From NCBI GenBank assembly GCA_016743235.1, contig VRZD01000002.1, forward strand, positions 186,001 to 250,000: a stretch of 64,000 nucleotides of DNA, read 5' to 3'. Origin of the DNA: Pantanalinema sp. GBBB05 (GTDB lineage Bacteria; Cyanobacteriota; Cyanobacteriia; Leptolyngbyales; Leptolyngbyaceae). This document shows, in pieces, positions 36,619-44,921 of this stretch. How positions within the stretch are numbered: position 1 is the first letter of the stretch; every line of letters begins with the position of its first letter. Position numbers and translations under genes: made by a program. The notes under the pieces are model-generated. The model was given only the letters and a program-made list of their open reading frames with translations, had not been told where the DNA came from and searched no databases.

Positions 36619-36646
36619 GTAGGGAGTAGCGGCAATCCCGCCCTAT
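36619..36646. repeat. Degenerate GTAGGG...CCCTA hairpin in the divergent promoter region
   Basis: gtaggg (36619-36624) and ccctat (36641-36646) flank agtagcggcaatcccg. A weak relative of the exact hairpins at 33708 and 47084. It lies about 40 bases upstream of the V4R start codon. Confidence 0.3.
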
Positions 36647-36686
36647 TACGACTGTTACACTATTTGAAATTTGCCAAGAGAACCCC

Positions 36687-37370
36687 ATGGCGACAGTGAC
36701 AACCCACCAAAATCCTGCCAAATTCAAAAATCCGAAAAAGCATAACCACTATGGCTTTCGAGATTTCTTCCAATTCCGCCCCGAAACTGGCACGATCGTG
36801 GATTGGAACAATGGTCTGAATGTCTTGACCACTGAAGATTTCATTATTGGTCTAGTCGAAGGGCTGGAAGAAGAAGTCGGTGATGCTTCAGCAGCCACCA
36901 TGTATACCATTGGGTGTGAATGGGGGCAGAAAGATGCCTTTTTCTTTGAGAAATGGTTTGAACAAGAGTTTGATCGCAATATCCGCCAAACCAACTTGCT
37001 GTTCCTGCTAGAAACCTGGTGGTGGCCCTTTACTTCTCAAGGCTGGGGTCGGTGGGAGGTGGACATGGGCGATCGCAAGCAGGGCTTTATGTTCATCAAT
37101 ATTTTTGATTCTGCGGTTGCTCGCACCTTAGGGGATGTGGGTAAGCCGGTTTGCTTCCTGTATGCTGGGCTATTTGCTGGCTTCTTTACCGAAATGGTGA
37201 AAAAGCAACTGAGTTGCATCGAAATCCAGTGCTACTCTATGGGCGAAACCTACTGTAAGTTTTTGCTCGGTAGCCAAGATCGGATTGATGCCGCCGCCTT
37301 CTGGCTGAATGAAGGCGCCACTGCCCGTGATATTGAGAAACGGTTGCGGACAGGAGATGTACTGCGATGA
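36687..37370 (+). CDS. V4R domain protein (slr0144-like)
   Basis: 227 residues. The C-terminal half is a V4R (4-vinyl reductase-like) domain: a Gly/aromatic core (WWWPFTSQGWGRWEVDM), PVCFLYAGLFAGFFTEMV and the cysteine signature LSCIEIQCYSMGETYCKF, which could bind a metal or tetrapyrrole-like ligand. It is the first gene of a rightward operon. In Synechocystis the related slr0144 heads an operon whose loss lowers photosystem II assembly. The stop overlaps the next start as ATGA. Confidence 0.85.
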   Translation: MATVTTHQNPAKFKNPKKHNHYGFRDFFQFRPETGTIVDWNNGLNVLTTEDFIIGLVEGLEEEVGDASAATMYTIGCEWGQKDAFFFEKWFEQEFDRNIRQTNLLFLLETWWWPFTSQGWGRWEVDMGDRKQGFMFINIFDSAVARTLGDVGKPVCFLYAGLFAGFFTEMVKKQLSCIEIQCYSMGETYCKFLLGSQDRIDAAAFWLNEGATARDIEKRLRTGDVLR

Positions 37371-37678
37371 GTACTATGACCTTACCGCATCGCAATGGGT
37401 CTAGTGCCTACGCGGCTTCAGAGGCTTGGCAACAATCATCTGTACAAACGTTTTTTAGTCGCTTTAACTGGGAAGACAATCCCCCTGAAGTTCATGAAGT
37501 TAAACAAGCGGCTGCCCTGCACAGTACTGAACCCTTAAGTCTAACTTTGAGTGTGAGCCAGTTTTTTGCAGCTGTGAACTGGGAGGGCACTGCGATCGCG
37601 GCAGCCACTCCTCACCCAACAGCTCCTGTGCAAAAACCGGATGATCTGACTCTGGACGACTTCTTTAATCTCTTTTAA
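37367..37678 (+). CDS. Small protein with repeated FFxxxNWE motifs (slr0145-like position)
   Basis: 103 residues, mostly disordered. Short motifs recur: SVQTFFSRFNWEDNP (25-39), SVSQFFAAVNWEGTA (62-76) and a half motif TLDDFFNLF at the very end. The spacing and the S-V-x-x-F-F-x-x-x-N-W-E consensus suggest repeated binding sites for one partner. It overlaps the V4R gene by 4 bases and is translationally coupled to it. No enzyme domain. Equivalent position to slr0145; orthology not checked. Confidence 0.75.
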   Translation: MSTMTLPHRNGSSAYAASEAWQQSSVQTFFSRFNWEDNPPEVHEVKQAAALHSTEPLSLTLSVSQFFAAVNWEGTAIAAATPHPTAPVQKPDDLTLDDFFNLF

Positions 37679-37779
37679 TGGCTGGGATAAAGGCTAAAAG
37701 TGAAACACATTGACCTTTTACCCTGTAACACTTGTCCTCTATCCTATCTTTTACCTTTATCCTTCTCTCCCATACCGCA

Positions 37780-38256
37780 ATGCACCCACAGATTGAAGCC
37801 CTATTCGATGAAGCTGAAAACCGCTACCTCAAACCTGAGGAGCTAAATCTGATTAGCCAGTATGTCACCTCGTTACCCGCCCGGCTCGAAGCCTATCGGA
37901 CCTTACGGGATCAAGAACTAGCGATCATGCAACAGGTGGCAGATCAGTTGCAAGCCACCATGCCGCAGGAGAAAGTCGAGCAACTCGAACGCTGCATTAA
38001 AAATGCCATGTTGATGTTGCGTTATTGTGCCATGGGGATGTTGTTACATGATCCATCGTTTGTGAAAGATCGGTTAGTCGGTTGGGTGAGTAATTCGATG
38101 ACAGCATTTAACACACAGGAAATCGACGCTACGTTATATCGGTTGTTGAATCAACAACTGACGGTATCCCTCGATCCCAAGCATTTAAGTCTTTTGCAAC
38201 CCCAATTAAACTTGGCACAAGGGTTACTACAGCAGCAACAAGCGATTACCGCTTAA
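37780..38256 (+). CDS. Phycobilisome-like globin protein (slr0146-like)
   Basis: 158 residues from ATG 37780, the start that fits the fold (an upstream ATG at 37732 would add a non-matching hydrophobic piece). The central helices read ERCIKNAMLMLRYCAMGMLLHDPSF, which aligns with the phycobiliprotein stretch A-C-L-R-D-x-E-x-x-L-R-Y. Cys72 falls at the alpha-84 type bilin attachment site, but the following Arg-Asp is Lys-Asn. It may be a non-antenna relative in photosystem assembly or a bilin sensor. It sits between the two V4R-linked genes in the same operon. Confidence 0.75.
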   Translation: MHPQIEALFDEAENRYLKPEELNLISQYVTSLPARLEAYRTLRDQELAIMQQVADQLQATMPQEKVEQLERCIKNAMLMLRYCAMGMLLHDPSFVKDRLVGWVSNSMTAFNTQEIDATLYRLLNQQLTVSLDPKHLSLLQPQLNLAQGLLQQQQAITA

Positions 38257-38296
38257 GTCCCTTTGCCCCACTCACCTTACCTCCCACCATAGTGTT

Positions 38297-38953
38297 ATGA
38301 TTTCCGTCGCTGATCTACTTACGAATAATCGCGTTCCTGGTAATTACTTTGCTCCAGATACCTATGTCCGCAGTGATCTGGAAATGGGTTTGCTGGAAAA
38401 TCGTCAGGGCGATCGCCTAATAGCACTGCCAGAAACCTTAATTCAAGCCATCTATTCGGGGTTAGATAAGGAAACTGGGCAAGCCGCTCGTTTAGTGTTA
38501 TTCAACTGCGGTCGGTGGTGGGGCAAAAACTTTTATACCCGCTTCCGGGAAGAGGTCAGCGATTATTACGGTACACCGCTGGCTGAAATGGCGATGGCAG
38601 AATTTCTCCAGTGTTTGAAGCAATGCTGGATTGCTCATGGTTGGGGCAAGATTGAGTTGGATCAAACCCATCAACATCGTGGGTTTCTAGTTGTAAAAAT
38701 TTGGCACTCCCCCTTTGCCGATCAAGCTCCCAAGGGTAATCGTCCGGTCTGCCATCTCGAAGCTGGAGTTTTAAGTGCATTCTTTAGCCAACTGACGGGA
38801 AAAGATCTTCACTGCATTCAAACCACCTGTGAATCGCTTGGCTCTGACTGTAACCGCTTTGTGGTAGGAGTTGCAGCTCGAATCGCTCCGGCTGAAGTTA
38901 TGGTAGAAAGCCATGCTGAGCATGATGCCATTATGCAAAAGTTATGTGGTTAG
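38297..38953 (+). CDS. V4R domain protein (slr0147-like)
   Basis: 218 residues. Second V4R protein of the operon: LVLFNCGRWWGKNFY, GWGKIELD, PVCHLEAGVLSAFFSQLTG and the cysteine signature LHCIQTTCESLGSDCNRFVVG, parallel to the signature of the 36687 protein. An unstructured N-terminus with NYFAPDTYVRSDLEMGLLE precedes it. It probably acts with the other members in photosystem II assembly, by analogy with slr0147. 40 bases separate it from the phycobilisome-like gene. Confidence 0.85.
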   Translation: MISVADLLTNNRVPGNYFAPDTYVRSDLEMGLLENRQGDRLIALPETLIQAIYSGLDKETGQAARLVLFNCGRWWGKNFYTRFREEVSDYYGTPLAEMAMAEFLQCLKQCWIAHGWGKIELDQTHQHRGFLVVKIWHSPFADQAPKGNRPVCHLEAGVLSAFFSQLTGKDLHCIQTTCESLGSDCNRFVVGVAARIAPAEVMVESHAEHDAIMQKLCG

Positions 38954-39113
38954 CCGCCTAATTTCTGGTGGGTTCCCGCCGATCGCTTTTGAGCGTAAAG
39001 GTTAAAACTCTGCCCTCATGCCACAACTCAATTACCAGTCATTTTCACCCAGGTTCATGGCTGATTTAGCATGAATCGCGACCCGTTCATCACTCACCAC
39101 TACTACCGATCGT

Positions 39114-41117
39114 GTGTCCAACCTGCTTGCTAGAGAACTAAAACGCTCCAAGTACCGACTACTTGGCTTGGTTGGGCAAGGACAATTTGGGCGAGTCTAC
39201 TGCGCCATTCACCGCAAAACAGGACGGTTAGTAGCCTTAAAGGACCTCGATCGACATCGGTTCCCAACCCATAAATTTTTACGGGAACTGAGATTTTTAT
39301 TGAGTTTACAACATCCCAATATCGTCACCTGTCAGGCATTAGAGCATACGGCAACAGGACGTTACTTGGTGATGGATTACTGTGAGGGGGGAACCTTACG
39401 GAGCCTGGTGGATGAAGAGATTCAGCTGCACTCCCAACAAAGTTTGAAACTAGTGGCTGATGTGCTGGCAGGATTAGAACATGCCCACAGCCGCGGCATT
39501 GTCCACTGTGACATTAAACCCGAAAATATTTTGCTGGCGGTGCAAGTCGGTGGCTGGGTTGCCCGGATCTCCGATTTTGGCATTGCTCGCCTAAACCAAG
39601 AATTGAAATCAGACGGGGCAGGAAATACTGGCTCCCCAGCATATATGGCTCCAGAGCGGTTCTACGGGCAATACTCCCCCGCTTCAGATATCTATGCCGT
39701 GGGAATTTTATTATTTGAACTGCTAGCTGGCTATCGCCCCTTTTCTGGAGCCCCAGCAGATTTAATGTCTGCTCACCTGAATCAACCCCTGAAAATCCCA
39801 GCTAGTATTCCAAGCGCGCTTCAAGCTGTCATCGCCAAAGCCTTACAAAAACTCCCAGGACGACGGTTTCGATCGGCGGCTGAAATGCTGACAGCTCTGC
39901 AAACGGCAGCACTCGAGAGTACAGAGCTATATCTCAGCCCAGACGGGTCTGCGGTCCCCTTATTACGCCCAACTCTGGATAGTCCAGTTTGTTCCTTCCA
40001 GGCACTGAGGCAGGAAGCCTTACAAACACCCATCCAACAGTTAATCCACCCCTCAACCTCATTACCAGTTGACTCCTCTATCTTCAGCCCATTAACTACG
40101 GCAACAGCGACCTCCAATGGCAAGGTGAATCAGGAGGAGATAGCACAGATTTACTGGCGATCGGAGCAGCAGATCGGGTGTTATCTTTATCCCCAAGGTG
40201 TCCTATCGTCTCATGCTACGGAACGAGCAGTAATTGGGGCAGATCCGACCATTACCACGCTGACGCTACCTGACATCGTTCACGAGTTAGTAGTTCGTCC
40301 GCAAGGCTGCTTTGCTATCACTGCTCAAGCGATCTATTGGCTACCTCCAGAATTAGGGCGATCGGGGAAGGTGCAGCCGGGGCAAACACCTTTGCCGCCA
40401 GACCATCCTCATAATTCAACGCCACAAATAGTGAGTGCATTTACCACTCCTTTTTTAAGTGCGATCGACCCCGCTGGACGCTGGCTGGCAACCACAATCT
40501 TAGATTGTGAACCCAGTGAACGCCGCCTCGCAATCTGGAACCTACATTCCTGGCAGTCAGTGCCCGCTAAACGTTGCCAGATTCCACTCGAGGTGCGGCG
40601 GCAAACGACTCCACCCTTCCAGCTGCTGGCATTGGATCGACGGCATGTGGCGATGGTAGCCTATCTCAAACATCGTAGTACTGAGGGCTTCGATGGTCTC
40701 CTACTGCAAGTCTTTACGCGGCAAGGGCATGCCATCGGCAGTTTAAATGTGCCATTACCGCTCCAACAACTCACACCCACCATCACGCCGTACCAAGCTT
40801 TAGCGATCGAGCCAGAGCAGACCACCTCGGTCGTGTTAATCGATTTCAAACCGTTGAGAATCCAGCGGTTAGGGGTAAACATCATCCCCAAGCTGATGAC
40901 CGTTGCCTCTTGGGGGTATGTCTTCATAGCAGAAACAGGACGAATCGTGTTGCTCAATCGCTATGGGCAACAAATCGGACAAATTGAGGGACCCGCTCAT
41001 CCAACTGCGATCGCGCTCTTACCTCCACATGGGTTATTAATTGCTACCTGGCACCATGGGGAAGGGAATCTTTACACCGTCGATCTACAACAGTTGGAAT
41101 TAGATATTCTGTTTTAA
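39114..41117 (+). CDS. Serine/threonine protein kinase (SpkG-like)
   Basis: 667 residues from a GTG start. Kinase domain about 14-270: glycine loop GQGQFG (21-26), VALKDL with Lys43, HCDIKPEN (131-138) and DFGIA (154-158), then GSPAYMAPERF. The HRD motif is HCD, so it lacks the Arg that links to a phosphorylated activation loop. The C-terminal 390 residues look like a WD/beta-propeller-type sensor (repeated strands with LAIWNLHSW, GFDGLLLQVFTRQG, GYVFIAETGRIVLLNRYGQQIG). In Synechocystis spkG (slr0152) closes the slr0144 operon; this gene holds the same place. Confidence 0.88.
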   Translation: MSNLLARELKRSKYRLLGLVGQGQFGRVYCAIHRKTGRLVALKDLDRHRFPTHKFLRELRFLLSLQHPNIVTCQALEHTATGRYLVMDYCEGGTLRSLVDEEIQLHSQQSLKLVADVLAGLEHAHSRGIVHCDIKPENILLAVQVGGWVARISDFGIARLNQELKSDGAGNTGSPAYMAPERFYGQYSPASDIYAVGILLFELLAGYRPFSGAPADLMSAHLNQPLKIPASIPSALQAVIAKALQKLPGRRFRSAAEMLTALQTAALESTELYLSPDGSAVPLLRPTLDSPVCSFQALRQEALQTPIQQLIHPSTSLPVDSSIFSPLTTATATSNGKVNQEEIAQIYWRSEQQIGCYLYPQGVLSSHATERAVIGADPTITTLTLPDIVHELVVRPQGCFAITAQAIYWLPPELGRSGKVQPGQTPLPPDHPHNSTPQIVSAFTTPFLSAIDPAGRWLATTILDCEPSERRLAIWNLHSWQSVPAKRCQIPLEVRRQTTPPFQLLALDRRHVAMVAYLKHRSTEGFDGLLLQVFTRQGHAIGSLNVPLPLQQLTPTITPYQALAIEPEQTTSVVLIDFKPLRIQRLGVNIIPKLMTVASWGYVFIAETGRIVLLNRYGQQIGQIEGPAHPTAIALLPPHGLLIATWHHGEGNLYTVDLQQLELDILF

Positions 41118-41139
41118 GTTGCTTACACGTGAAGGGATC

Positions 41140-41850
41140 ATGCCTGATTGGTTAACACCTAGCCACTTCATTATGCTAGGGCTACTTCTGAGTTTCGCGA
41201 TCGCCCATAGTGGGTTAGCCGCATTGCGACCCTGGGGCGAACAGCGAATTGGTGCCAGACTGTACCGGGTCCTGTTTGCCCTGGTTAGTTTACCTTTAGC
41301 CACAGGTTTAATTATCTATTTCTTCAACCATCGGTATGATGGGCAGCAGTTTTGGCAACTGCAAGGGGTACCGGGAATCGAGTCGATCGTCTGGTGGTTG
41401 TCAGCGATTTCATTTCTGTTTCTCTACCCAGCCACCTTTAACTTGCTGGAAATTGCCGCTGTGCAGAAGCCCGAGGTGCATTTATACGAAACGGGCATTA
41501 TTCGGATCACACGCCACCCACAAATGGTCGGTCAAATCATTTGGTGTATCGCCCATACTTTGTGGTTAGGTACCTCGTTTATGGTTGTGACCTCAATTGG
41601 CTTGATCCTGCACCATTTGTTTGGAGTCTGGCATGGGGATCGCCGTTTAAGCGATCGCTATGGGGAAGCATTTGAAGCGGTCAAAGTCCGAACTTCAGTC
41701 ATCCCATTTGTCGCGATTCTCCAAGGTCATCAAACCTTAAAGTTCGCTGAATTTATCCGTCCGGCTTATGTTGGCGTAGCAGGGTTTATCTTACTTCTAT
41801 GGTGGGCACATCCTTTACTCATTCAAGCCACCGCAAACGTGCCATGGTAA
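41140..41850 (+). CDS. NnrU family membrane protein (Z-ISO-like)
   Basis: 236 residues from ATG 41140 with AAGGGATC upstream (a TTG at 41119 is less likely). About six membrane segments. It has HSGLAALRPWGE near the N-terminus and ITRHPQMVGQIIWCIAHTLW, a family signature. Family members include the heme-dependent 15-cis-zeta-carotene isomerase of plants and cyanobacteria and NnrU of denitrifiers. Conserved His at 'RHP' and 'AHS' fit heme ligation, but carotenoid activity is not shown here. 22 bases after the kinase gene, on the same strand. Confidence 0.82.
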   Translation: MPDWLTPSHFIMLGLLLSFAIAHSGLAALRPWGEQRIGARLYRVLFALVSLPLATGLIIYFFNHRYDGQQFWQLQGVPGIESIVWWLSAISFLFLYPATFNLLEIAAVQKPEVHLYETGIIRITRHPQMVGQIIWCIAHTLWLGTSFMVVTSIGLILHHLFGVWHGDRRLSDRYGEAFEAVKVRTSVIPFVAILQGHQTLKFAEFIRPAYVGVAGFILLLWWAHPLLIQATANVPW

Positions 41851-41963
41851 ACCAGGAGGTAGATTTGTTGTGCTTTTCTGAACTGATGTTGCCGCTTATC
41901 TGTTAGAGTGATCCCAAACATGATGTTAAAAACAGCATGGTACTGGGGAAAAGCAGGCTTTCA

Positions 41964-42302
41964 ATGATTGAACCAATATTTGAAAAAGAGGTTTTACAAT
42001 CCTCAACTCCTGTTCTGGTGCATTTTGGAGCGCCCTGGTGCGGTCCATGTCGCATGATTGAGCCCTTACTCACACGGTTCCAATCAGAATGGAAAGAGCC
42101 ATTAAAACTTGTGGGGATCAATGCCGACGAAAATCTCAAATTAGCCAGTTATTACCGAATTACCACATTACCAACAATTCTCGTCTTTAAGGGCGGTAAA
42201 TTACTACATCGCCTCGACGGGCTATACAAACGGGAGACCTTGTGGACGGAACTGGGCAATTTGGCTTCCGAGCTAGTTCCAGCTCAATCGCTCAAAAGTT
42301 AG
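41964..42302 (+). CDS. Thioredoxin-like protein
   Basis: 112 residues from ATG 41964 (a frame from 41937 also opens). Thioredoxin fold: VLVHFGAPWCGPCRMIEPLL with the canonical WCGPC, GINADENLKLASYYRI and TTLPTILVFKGG with the cis-Pro. Dithiol-disulfide exchange in the cytoplasm. The N-terminus is short and without a signal peptide. It ends at a clear terminator (42330-42368). Confidence 0.92.
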   Translation: MIEPIFEKEVLQSSTPVLVHFGAPWCGPCRMIEPLLTRFQSEWKEPLKLVGINADENLKLASYYRITTLPTILVFKGGKLLHRLDGLYKRETLWTELGNLASELVPAQSLKS

Positions 42303-42329
42303 TTAGAAAAATCCTTTAGTCTGTTTAAG

Positions 42330-42368
42330 TTGGCTGGTGGTTCCTTGAGAATCATCAGCCAATTTTTT
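42330..42368 (+). terminator. Rho-independent terminator of the thioredoxin gene
   Basis: ttggctggtg (42330-42339) pairs with catcagccaa (42353-42362) with one G-T, and six T follow. Classic form. Confidence 0.85.
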
Positions 42369-42449
42369 AGTCATCAAAATCGGCAACAGCCTATAAGGAG
42401 AGGAAACTCTCTCTATTAGCTATTGCCGATCGACAGTGATTTGAGCTGG

Positions 42450-42995
42450 TTAAAATTGAGTGTCGTGAGTCACGACTGGATGTTCCTGCCAACAGGATAG
42501 AAAGAATTCAACTCGGATTTTGCTGAACTCAATTAGATCGCCATCGTTCAACAGGTGTTTTTCTAATGAAGGCATCCGTCGCCGATTGATGAATGTCCCA
42601 TTACTACTGCCCAGGTCCATGATGTAGAAACCACCTCGGCTAGCAGAATGTCCAATCACAGCATGGCAACGAGATATCGTGCCTTGGGGCAATGCGATCG
42701 CACAAGAGTCACTACGTCCGACTAACCAACTGGTAGAAATATTAGTCACACAGGAAGCCTGTTCATCCATAAGATTGGTGACCAGAAAAGCCGTACGCCC
42801 TGTAGTGACCGCTTGGATATAGTAATCACTGATGCCACAACGATTAGGCGCATTCAAAACAGGCTCAATAATGGTAGCCACTCGGCTCAGATTATGTCCT
42901 AAGTCAGCTAGGAGAGATTGGGAAATTGATGGATTCTGTTTTAAGAAACCTAGAGTACGCTGGTCAGAGTAACTAGAAGGCTTCAGATTCAACAT
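42450..42995 (-). CDS. FHA domain protein
   Basis: 181 residues. An N-terminal helical region (about 1-60) is followed by an FHA domain (about 78-168): GRSDSCAIALPQ, ISRCHAVIGH and DLGSSNGTFINRRRM, the phosphothreonine-binding loop residues Arg, Ser, Asn. A reader of Ser/Thr phosphorylation, plausible partner of the kinases at 17341 and 39114 (inference). It is leftward, convergent with the thioredoxin gene. A 378-base gap lies upstream. Confidence 0.9.
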   Translation of the reverse strand: MLNLKPSSYSDQRTLGFLKQNPSISQSLLADLGHNLSRVATIIEPVLNAPNRCGISDYYIQAVTTGRTAFLVTNLMDEQASCVTNISTSWLVGRSDSCAIALPQGTISRCHAVIGHSASRGGFYIMDLGSSNGTFINRRRMPSLEKHLLNDGDLIEFSKIRVEFFLSCWQEHPVVTHDTQF

Positions 42996-43373
42996 GAGTC
43001 GCTGTCCGGGAAAATTTCTCTATGCAATAACCAGATAAGCATTAACTGAGACCTCTGAACCCTGATGCATCTACCGAAGCTTATAGAGCAGCCAACATTA
43101 CAAGACCGCCGCATCTCCCCTTAGAGTGATTCGGTATGATTACGTAGACTAAACACCAGTTGTCACAACTATATCAATGCTCTCGAAAAAACTTATTCAG
43201 AGCTTTACATAACTGCTGTGGTTAGCAAATCTTTGTTGAAATTATCTGCAATGGGTCGATCATAGGATATTGCAGCGCATGGTCAACCCTACTTGGTTAT
43301 ATACTCTTCAGAAGGAAAAAGCAACTGTATTTTTCTAGGGTAAAAAATATTCTGTGTACAGATTGGTAGGGAA
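42996..43373. other. 378-base gap, no gene seen
   Basis: AT-rich stretch between the FHA gene and thiO, both leftward. No small frame with a ribosome site is visible. A short ggtag-ggaa-ctacc stem at the right end sits at the thiO 3' end. Confidence 0.4.
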
Positions 43374-44510
43374 CTACCCCCAGATTGCCTCAGAGTGACG
43401 ACTAGTCCGAAAGCGTGACCAGTGAAAGGGCAGAAGTTGGGCTGCAATTTGGTGATGCATCACCAAATTGGCAATGAACTCAGCGGTGACTGGAGCCAGC
43501 AAAATACCATTTCGGTAATGTCCAGTTGCTAGTGTCAAGTTGCTATAAGGACTATTCCCTAAAATGGGCAGCTCATCCGGAGTATTTGGACGAAATCCCC
43601 ACCAAAATTCCTCGATCGCCACCTGAGCTAACCGGGGCACTAAGCGAGTGGCATTCCCCAACAAAGTCTGGATCCCTGCTGGGGTGTTGTTAGGAGTGAA
43701 ATCAACGTCTTCACTAGTCGCTCCTAGAACAACCCGACCGTTCCGCCGGGGCACAATATAAATTTCTGAGCCAAATAATACTTGCGATAAGCTCAAAGCC
43801 TGACGATCGCTAGCGTTCATCCGCAGAGACAACATCTGTCCTTTTCGCGGCTGAACTGGAATTGGCAATAGCTCCTGTGACCAAGCTCCAGTTGCCAAAA
43901 TATAGTGCCCGGCTTGAACCAAACCCTGTGAGGTTTGCATCCCGATCACCTGTTGCCCCTGACGGCAGATCTGGTTCACAACCACTCCCTCCTGAAGTTG
44001 CACTCCCGCTTCTTGTACCGCCATTCTGAGAGCCGTTGCCAGCAACCGATTGTCTACCTGTGCATCTTGGGGATACCACCAGCCGCCGATCACATCCGGA
44101 CTAAGTCCTGGTTGATGCTGATGAATGGCATCACGATCGAGCCACTCCGCTGCCAACTCGCCATTAGTCTCATCACTACAAGTGTCGGTGTCCCCATTGC
44201 TCACCCTATCCTCTGCATACATCGGAGCCAAAATCCCACACGCCCAATAGCCTGCATCTAAGCCAGTCAACTCTTCTAGCTTGTGCGTCCAGTCTGGATA
44301 CATTGCCCGACTTTGCAAACACAGATCGAGCATGGGACCGGGGGGAAGTTGTTCAGCTTGGGGAGCCAGCATTCCTGCCGCCGCATGGAAAGCGGCTTCA
44401 GCAAAATTGCGGCTCAGAACAGTCACACTAGCGCCTCGCCATCGCAGTTCTAGCGCGATCGCCAAGCCCATTGTGCCCCCACCTATAATCACTACATCAC
44501 TCACAGACAT
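43374..44510 (-). CDS. thiO: Glycine oxidase ThiO
   Basis: 378 residues of the DAO family: the FAD-binding motif VVIIGGGTMGLAIALELRWRG (residues about 6-26), AAAGMLAPQAEQ, QVDNRLLATALR and the C-terminal ATGHYRNGILLAPVTAEF with Tyr/Arg contacts for the amino acid. It oxidises glycine to dehydroglycine for ThiG. Stand-alone; thiG is 32 kb away at 10533, unlike the fused ThiO-ThiG of some cyanobacteria. A small membrane-anchored gene precedes it by 15 bases. Confidence 0.93.
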   Translation of the reverse strand: MSVSDVVIIGGGTMGLAIALELRWRGASVTVLSRNFAEAAFHAAAGMLAPQAEQLPPGPMLDLCLQSRAMYPDWTHKLEELTGLDAGYWACGILAPMYAEDRVSNGDTDTCSDETNGELAAEWLDRDAIHQHQPGLSPDVIGGWWYPQDAQVDNRLLATALRMAVQEAGVQLQEGVVVNQICRQGQQVIGMQTSQGLVQAGHYILATGAWSQELLPIPVQPRKGQMLSLRMNASDRQALSLSQVLFGSEIYIVPRRNGRVVLGATSEDVDFTPNNTPAGIQTLLGNATRLVPRLAQVAIEEFWWGFRPNTPDELPILGNSPYSNLTLATGHYRNGILLAPVTAEFIANLVMHHQIAAQLLPFHWSRFRTSRHSEAIWG

Positions 44511-44525
44511 ATCTGATTCACCTAG

Positions 44526-44810
44526 TTACCAGGCAGCGGGAATAGGAGGACGAGGAAATGCTGGTTTAGTAGTGGGTCGAATTTGGCTAGGTGGCATGGG
44601 GGTAGTTGTATTCGGTCGGGATTGGGGGACTGCCGCAGGAGCAGAGGCGGAAGCCGCGATCGGAACTGACACACTAAATCCTGTGCTACGGGGCTGAGGT
44701 GTGTTTTGAGGTTGACTGACCGCATTTAACTGCCAGGAGGACGATCGTACCACCTGCCAGCCAAGCAACACGCCAATTAAAATCAGACCAGCTAAAAACA
44801 ATCGGCTCAT
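44526..44810 (-). CDS. Hypothetical single-pass protein with Pro/Ala-rich tail
   Basis: 94 residues from ATG 44810 (GAGG 5 bases upstream; GTG at 44813 alternative). One N-terminal hydrophobic helix (LFLAGLILIGVLLGW), then a Pro/Ser/Thr-rich tail ending PPIPAAW. It may be a periplasmic tail anchored by an uncleaved signal. It lies 15 bases upstream of thiO on the same strand, so is probably cotranscribed. No family recognised. Confidence 0.6.
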   Translation of the reverse strand: MSRLFLAGLILIGVLLGWQVVRSSSWQLNAVSQPQNTPQPRSTGFSVSVPIAASASAPAAVPQSRPNTTTPMPPSQIRPTTKPAFPRPPIPAAW

Positions 44811-44921
44811 CACAGCCTCAACGATCGGTGACTACCACTTCACCCTGATCCTAATCGCAATTAGATGGGTAGCATCAGGAACATTCTGGCGATGAATCCG
44901 AGGCCGAACCGACTTTGCAGA

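Noticed and set aside
41850..41916. AGGAGG followed by a TTG-started 12-codon frame
   Set aside because: Too short to support as a gene; the AGGAGG may be chance. Leader peptide before the thioredoxin gene cannot be shown.
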